A program made the translations under genes and the position numbers. Under the pieces are notes generated by a model. It was not told the DNA's origin. It did not search any database and saw only the letters and a program-made list of their open reading frames with translations. Of a stretch of 64,000 nt of DNA, positions 60,195-64,000 are shown in pieces. Position 1 is the first letter of the stretch; each line of letters starts with the position of its first letter. Origin of the DNA: Hymenobacter artigasi (GTDB taxonomy: Bacteria > Bacteroidota > Bacteroidia > Cytophagales > Hymenobacteraceae); assembly GCF_012275535.1 (NCBI RefSeq), contig NZ_JAAVTK010000008.1:124001-188000 (forward strand), written 5' to 3'.

Positions 60195-60923
60195 ATGAAC
60201 ACGAAAACCATCTTCACCGCCCTCGCCCTCACCGTAGCCTGCTCGGCCACCTCCTTCGCGCAGGATATGAAGACCAAGAGCGACGACGAGAAAACAAAAA
60301 CCACCGTCGACGGCATGATGACCAAGACCAAAATGGCCGACGACGGCAAAATGAAAGTCAAAGGCAAATCGGCCGCTGGCGACAAAATGAAAGCCAAAAC
60401 TCAGCCCCGCTCCGCTGCCGACCGCAAAAAGATGGGCATGGCAGATAACGCAATGAGCAACGGCGTAATGGTGGGCGGTGCCATGATGACCCCCGATAAA
60501 GACATCGTGGACAACGCCGCCGGCAGCGCCGACCACACCACGCTGGTAGCCGCCGTGAAAGCCGCTGGCCTGGTTGAAACGCTGAAAAGCGCCGGCCCCT
60601 TCACCGTATTTGCCCCCACCAACGCGGCTTTTGATAAGCTGCCCGCTGGCACCGTAAATTCGCTGGTGACGCCCGAAATGAAGCCCACCCTCACTAAAAT
60701 CCTCACCTACCACGTAGTGCCCGGCCGCCTCACGGCCGCCGACCTCAAGAATGGCCAGGTGCTGACCACCGTAGAAGGCGAGCAGCTGACGGTAATGATA
60801 TCCGGCAGCAACGTAATGCTGAAAGACGCCAAGGGCGGCATGGCCACGGTCACCATCCCGAACGTGATGTCGAGCAACGGCGTAACGCACGTAATTGACA
60901 CCGTGCTGATGCCGGCTAAGTAG
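60195..60923 (+). CDS. Fasciclin-domain secreted protein
   Basis: This 242-residue protein has a signal peptide (to about 22, SATSFAQ), then an unusual linker (about 23-95) made of Lys, Met, Thr, Asp and Ala repeats (DGMMTKTKMADDGKMKVKG). A single fasciclin domain follows (about 100-242) with AGPFTVFAPTNAAFDKLPAGT, LTYHVVPG and VTHVIDTVLMPAK. Such domains mediate adhesion at the cell surface. The Met/Lys-rich linker might bind metal, but this is a guess. A strong terminator follows. Confidence 0.92.
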   Translation: MNTKTIFTALALTVACSATSFAQDMKTKSDDEKTKTTVDGMMTKTKMADDGKMKVKGKSAAGDKMKAKTQPRSAADRKKMGMADNAMSNGVMVGGAMMTPDKDIVDNAAGSADHTTLVAAVKAAGLVETLKSAGPFTVFAPTNAAFDKLPAGTVNSLVTPEMKPTLTKILTYHVVPGRLTAADLKNGQVLTTVEGEQLTVMISGSNVMLKDAKGGMATVTIPNVMSSNGVTHVIDTVLMPAK

Positions 60924-60952
60924 TTAGCAAATTCAGGCTTCGTGCCCCAATA

Positions 60953-60986
60953 AAAAGCCGTCCGGAGTTATCCGGACGGCTTTTTT
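60953..60986 (+). terminator. Intrinsic terminator of the fasciclin gene
   Basis: The stem AAAGCCGTCCGGA with its exact complement and a GTTA-type loop is followed by a T6 run, 30 bases past the stop codon. Confidence 0.92.
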
Positions 60987-61001
60987 GCTGATAAAGCGGC
61001 A

Positions 61002-61106
61002 TTGCGCCGGTCTGACCGCCCTAGGCGGTCCGACCGGTTGAAGCACCCCCCGATTTCGTCCGCACGACAACCGGTCAGACCGCCTAGGGCGGTCTGACCG
61101 GCGCAA
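61002..61106. repeat. 39-bp inverted repeat (one mismatch), arms themselves palindromic
   Basis: The arms (61002-61040 and 61068-61106) match over 39 bases with one mismatch. Each arm contains GGTCTGACCGCC...GGCGGTC, a palindrome by itself. A solo arm of the same family lies at 45829-45860. The element sits between the convergent fasciclin gene and the T9SS protein gene. Confidence 0.95.
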
Positions 61107-61147
61107 CGACTTCCTAAAAAGCTTCGATTGCTACAGGGGCACAAACG

Positions 61148-63136
61148 CTATTCCAGCATCAGCTTTTGCCCGATGGTGCGGCCGTCGGCCAGGGTCAGGC
61201 GCACGGTGTAGAGGCCGGCGGGCAGCGTGGGCAGGGCCAGGGTGGGGTTGCCGGCCTGGGCAGTGGGCTGCTGCCACACCACGCGGCCGAGGGCATCGAC
61301 CAATACTGCCCGCACAAAACCCGGCCCGGCAATACTTACGGTGCCGTGACCGTGCCCGGCAGGGGCGGGGTTGGGGTATAGGCTGTAGGCGGCGGCGGCG
61401 CGGCCGGCGGCCGTGGCGGTGGCCACGTTATTGGTCATCACGGGGCGCATCATGAGCGCGCCCCGGCCGGATGCGAAGTTGGTGGTGTCCCACACGCCGG
61501 CGTTGTCGCGGCGCAACAGGTGCTGGGCCGGGAAGCTGCTGTTGTAGTCGAGGCCATAGGGCAGGATGCGGCCCGCCGAGGTAGAAGGCTGCGAAAAGCC
61601 CACGTAAAAAATGCCCGATACCGGCACCGGCTGGTCAAAATCAATCTGATAATACTGCCAGCCGGCCGGAATATTGGCGGCGGCCGGGATGGTGGCCGTT
61701 TTGGTAACCCGGGCGGTGGCAGCGGGGCGGCCGTTCGCATTGTCCCACACGCTGATGGTGACGGGGCGGGCATCGAAATCCAGCGTCCGGTTGCCGCCGG
61801 CCACGCTGGAGCCGGGATATACTGGGTACAGGCGCAGGCCGCGCACGTAGTCGGCCTGGTTCAAATCGAAGCGGTAGGCGAAGGCGAGCTGCTGGCCGCT
61901 GGTGAAGGGGTCGAGGTTGGTAAATCCTTCGGCCGTACCATCGTCGTAGGCGTAGTAATTGGCCAGCTCCACGTCCCGAAAAATGGTGTCGTTGGGCAGC
62001 GTAAGTGGGTTTTGCTCCTGCGAGTTCAGCGCCATGGTGTAGCGCAGGCGCTTGGCATCGGGCGTGGCAGGCAGGGCCACGGTGCTGGCCGCATCAGTCA
62101 CGGGCGTGAGGCGGGGCAGCGTGCCCAGCGGCAGGCTGCGTTGCAGCCAGGTACCCAGCACCGGGCCGGCCGGCAGCTGCTGCACGGTGCCCAGCACGTT
62201 CACGTTGAGTGGGAGCAGGCCGCTGCGCAGGTTGCTGTAGTTCACGCCCAGCCTGGCGGTCAGCTCGCTGCCGGGCGGCGAGGCCGCGTTGAATTGCCAG
62301 ACCGGCATGGAGGTGAAGCGGCGCAGGGGGCTGCGCATGCCCCCCGACGGATTGCCGCCGGTGAGGCCGCCCCCGGCCCCCGAATCCAGAAACGTGGTAT
62401 CGGCCAGGCCGGCGGTGCGGCCCCGGTTCAGCAGAATATAGTCCACGCTCCAGTTGTCGCGGTTTTCGGAGCTGTTGCCGGTGGCAATGAACATAAACTG
62501 GAAATTGCCGTGCAGGTATTTGGCCTGCTCCAGCAGCACTACCTGCTGCCGGAAGCCGGTGCGCACGCGCTGGCCGTTGTAGGCCCACACCTGCTCCCAG
62601 GCATTGGCGTCGGTTTTCACAAACAGCTCCAGACGCACGGGGGTAGTGCTGCCGTTGGACCCTGGGGTGCTCACGATGCTGCCGGCCTGCCAGGCAAAGC
62701 TGAGCGCTACCTTGTCGTTGGCCGTGAGGCCGCCCAGGTTGATGGGCTGCGATACCAGCGAGTCGATGGGGCCGTACACAATGTTTACCTGGCCGCTGTA
62801 GTTCTGGCCGTTGGCGCGCAGGCCGTCGAGGGTGGCGGCCCCCCGGGTGAGGGGCTGAATGGCCAGGCGGTTGCTCACGAATGCGCCCCCCGTGGGCATC
62901 CACTTTTGCGGGTTGGGCGTACCGTTCAGCGGCGTGGTGAAGTCATCGAAAAAGGGCAGCGCCAGGGATGCAGTGCCCCGCAGCTGGGCACGGGTGGCGG
63001 CGGTGGGTGCATAAGCCGCCCGGCCGGGGTCAGCCGACAGGGGCTCGGAAGGCGAGAGCTGGGCCGAGGCCGCGCCGGCGCTCAGCAGCAGCGCCGGCAG
63101 CAGCAAGCGCGACAACATGTGGAATCGTGGCATCAT
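61148..63136 (-). CDS. T9SS-secreted protein of unknown function
   Basis: This 662-residue secreted protein has a signal peptide (SRLLLPALLLSAGAASAQ) and a beta-rich body. One part (about 60-215: ALPFFDDFTT..., DGLRANGQNYSG..., KVALSFAWQAGSI..., NWSVDYILLNRG) resembles the concanavalin/MAM-like modules found in T9SS cargo. A second (about 395-545) holds YYAYDDGTAEGF and WQYYQIDFDQPVPVSGIFYVGF. The end (from about 580) is a type A T9SS domain (SLYPNPAPAGHGHGTVSI, AGLYTVRLTLADG). Three in-frame ATGs lie in the first seven codons; the signal core fits any of them. Confidence 0.85.
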   Translation of the reverse strand: MMPRFHMLSRLLLPALLLSAGAASAQLSPSEPLSADPGRAAYAPTAATRAQLRGTASLALPFFDDFTTPLNGTPNPQKWMPTGGAFVSNRLAIQPLTRGAATLDGLRANGQNYSGQVNIVYGPIDSLVSQPINLGGLTANDKVALSFAWQAGSIVSTPGSNGSTTPVRLELFVKTDANAWEQVWAYNGQRVRTGFRQQVVLLEQAKYLHGNFQFMFIATGNSSENRDNWSVDYILLNRGRTAGLADTTFLDSGAGGGLTGGNPSGGMRSPLRRFTSMPVWQFNAASPPGSELTARLGVNYSNLRSGLLPLNVNVLGTVQQLPAGPVLGTWLQRSLPLGTLPRLTPVTDAASTVALPATPDAKRLRYTMALNSQEQNPLTLPNDTIFRDVELANYYAYDDGTAEGFTNLDPFTSGQQLAFAYRFDLNQADYVRGLRLYPVYPGSSVAGGNRTLDFDARPVTISVWDNANGRPAATARVTKTATIPAAANIPAGWQYYQIDFDQPVPVSGIFYVGFSQPSTSAGRILPYGLDYNSSFPAQHLLRRDNAGVWDTTNFASGRGALMMRPVMTNNVATATAAGRAAAAYSLYPNPAPAGHGHGTVSIAGPGFVRAVLVDALGRVVWQQPTAQAGNPTLALPTLPAGLYTVRLTLADGRTIGQKLMLE

Positions 63137-63281
63137 AAGTTAGCAGGAGGTTGAGGGCCTAACGACCAAAGCGCCCGGAATAGTGCATTACGACGAAGCG
63201 GTGCCCCGCGCCGCCATGCCAGTGAAAAAGCTTGCCCGGCACGGCGACGCAAAGCACCGCTTTGCGTTGAAAATTAACGGC

Positions 63282-64000
63282 TTATTTCGCTACCCAGATA
63301 TCTACCAGCTGGCCCATCCGGATGGTGGCATCCGGGCCAGGGGTGGGGCGCTGGCGCACCACCGTGCCGGGCGTCTGGCCATCGGCGGCGGGCTGCTCAA
63401 ACACTTCGCCTTTTTGCAGGCCCTGGCCCACGAGGAGCGTAATGGCCTCATCCTCGGGCATATTGATGAGATTGGGCACGGCGAAGGTCTGGTTGCCCTG
63501 GCCGTCGCCCACCACGAGGTCGACCTTGGTGCCTTTGGCGATGGGCGCGCCGGCCGCGATTTCCTTGCCGTTCACCAGCTGCTTCAGTACCGCGCCGGAG
63601 GCTAGGTCGGGCACCAGCTGAATCTGGCCCACCACGAGGTCGTAGCTTTTGAGAATGAGCATGGCGTTTTTCGAGGAGCCATCGGTGAGCTTGGGCATCT
63701 TAATCACTGGCGGGTTCTTCATGCTCACCTGCAGGTAGATTTTGCGGCCTTCCTTCACTTTTTCGCCGGGGGCGGGGTCCTGCACCAGCACCGTGAAGGG
63801 GCGGATGTTAGGGCTGTAGCTGGAGTCGTCCACGAAGTAGTTCAGGTTGCGCTCGTCGAGGTAGGCTTCGAGGTCGGCCACGTTCATGCCCGTCACCTTG
63901 GGCACCGTGATGGTTTCGCCGTGGTGGGTGCTCATGGGCAGGTACACGTAGAAAAAGCCTAGTACGAGCAGCAGGCCCGCCACGGCAATGAGCACGAAGT
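63282..64000 (-). CDS. PASTA-domain protein (5' end outside window)
   Basis: The gene enters from the right edge; its start is not in the window. The visible part, about 239 residues, begins with a membrane helix (LIAVAGLLLVLGFFYVYLPM) followed by three PASTA domains (about 30-95, 96-165, 166-237), each with VP(K/N)-type starts, a central helix and a VxDPAPG or VxQRPTPG-like turn. PASTA domains bind peptidoglycan. In Bacteroidota this arrangement is a short membrane protein rather than a PknB kinase, but what lies upstream is not visible. Confidence 0.9.
   Translation of the reverse strand, partial: FVLIAVAGLLLVLGFFYVYLPMSTHHGETITVPKVTGMNVADLEAYLDERNLNYFVDDSSYSPNIRPFTVLVQDPAPGEKVKEGRKIYLQVSMKNPPVIKMPKLTDGSSKNAMLILKSYDLVVGQIQLVPDLASGAVLKQLVNGKEIAAGAPIAKGTKVDLVVGDGQGNQTFAVPNLINMPEDEAITLLVGQGLQKGEVFEQPAADGQTPGTVVRQRPTPGPDATIRMGQLVDIWVAK

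Noticed and set aside
1-64000. CRISPR arrays, rRNA genes, integrases and intact insertion sequences
   Set aside because: No regularly spaced direct repeats, no rRNA-like sequence and no transposase or integrase frames were seen. The many repeats are inverted and intergenic.

Overview
This window looks like chromosome from a high-GC, aerobic Bacteroidota bacterium close to Hymenobacter (Cytophagales). The evidence is five proteins ending in type A type IX secretion (T9SS) sorting domains, two TonB-dependent receptors, Bacteroidota-type promoters (TTTG-N20-TAnnTTTG), a CcoNO fusion and very high GC. I see no rRNA, CRISPR array, intact prophage or insertion sequence. One tRNA (Arg, CCG) is present.

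Layout. 0-6.2 kb: 3' part of a giant T9SS beta-helix surface protein. 6.3-14.3 kb: MutS-like ATPase, YiaA/B-type membrane protein, DUF2459 protein, an alpha/beta-hydrolase-like protein without its nucleophile, two small paralogous lipoproteins (one broken by a stop codon) and two MscS channels (one with a stop at codon 3). 14.9-20.5 kb: two T9SS cargo proteins (delta-60 repeat protein and subtilisin-like protease). 20.6-22.5 kb: small proteins, a TonB-domain protein and a gene frameshifted by a 13-bp tandem duplication. 22.5-42.2 kb: a microaerobic-respiration island with four universal stress proteins, an L,D-transpeptidase, HemF and the complete cbb3 oxidase set (TauE/SafE-like protein, FixH, CcoG, CcoP, CcoQ, CcoNO, CcoS, CcoI), ending with a receiver-CRP fusion regulator and its overlapping PAS histidine kinase. 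42.3-64 kb: TonB receptors, acidic small proteins, a T9SS endonuclease I, rhodanese, RecQ, a protein with an SMAQTRAI motif, a LolD-type ATPase, a GH113-like protein, SucC, Ohr, tRNA-Arg, a fasciclin protein, a T9SS protein and the end of a PASTA-domain protein.

The main discovery is regulatory. Five places in the island carry two FNR/CRP-like palindromes (core TGAY-N4-RTCA) with centres 22 or 23 bp apart. In all five, the proximal palindrome lies exactly 33 bp, centre to centre, from a -7-like element. The sites precede ccoI, ccoNO, a thioredoxin-like gene, a small membrane ORF followed by stress-protein genes, and a short orphan transcript. The receiver-CRP fusion encoded inside the island is the obvious candidate regulator. 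Its recognition helix keeps the Glu and Arg of FNR but has Ile in place of the Ser, which could explain the variable first base of the boxes.

The second theme is a high density of long, near-perfect intergenic inverted repeats (arms of 19-39 bp at nine or more places), several between convergent genes. One group has stems that differ in sequence but keep a TTGTA/TTGCA loop. The third theme is recent gene decay: three genes between 10 and 22.5 kb are each interrupted by a single small mutation.
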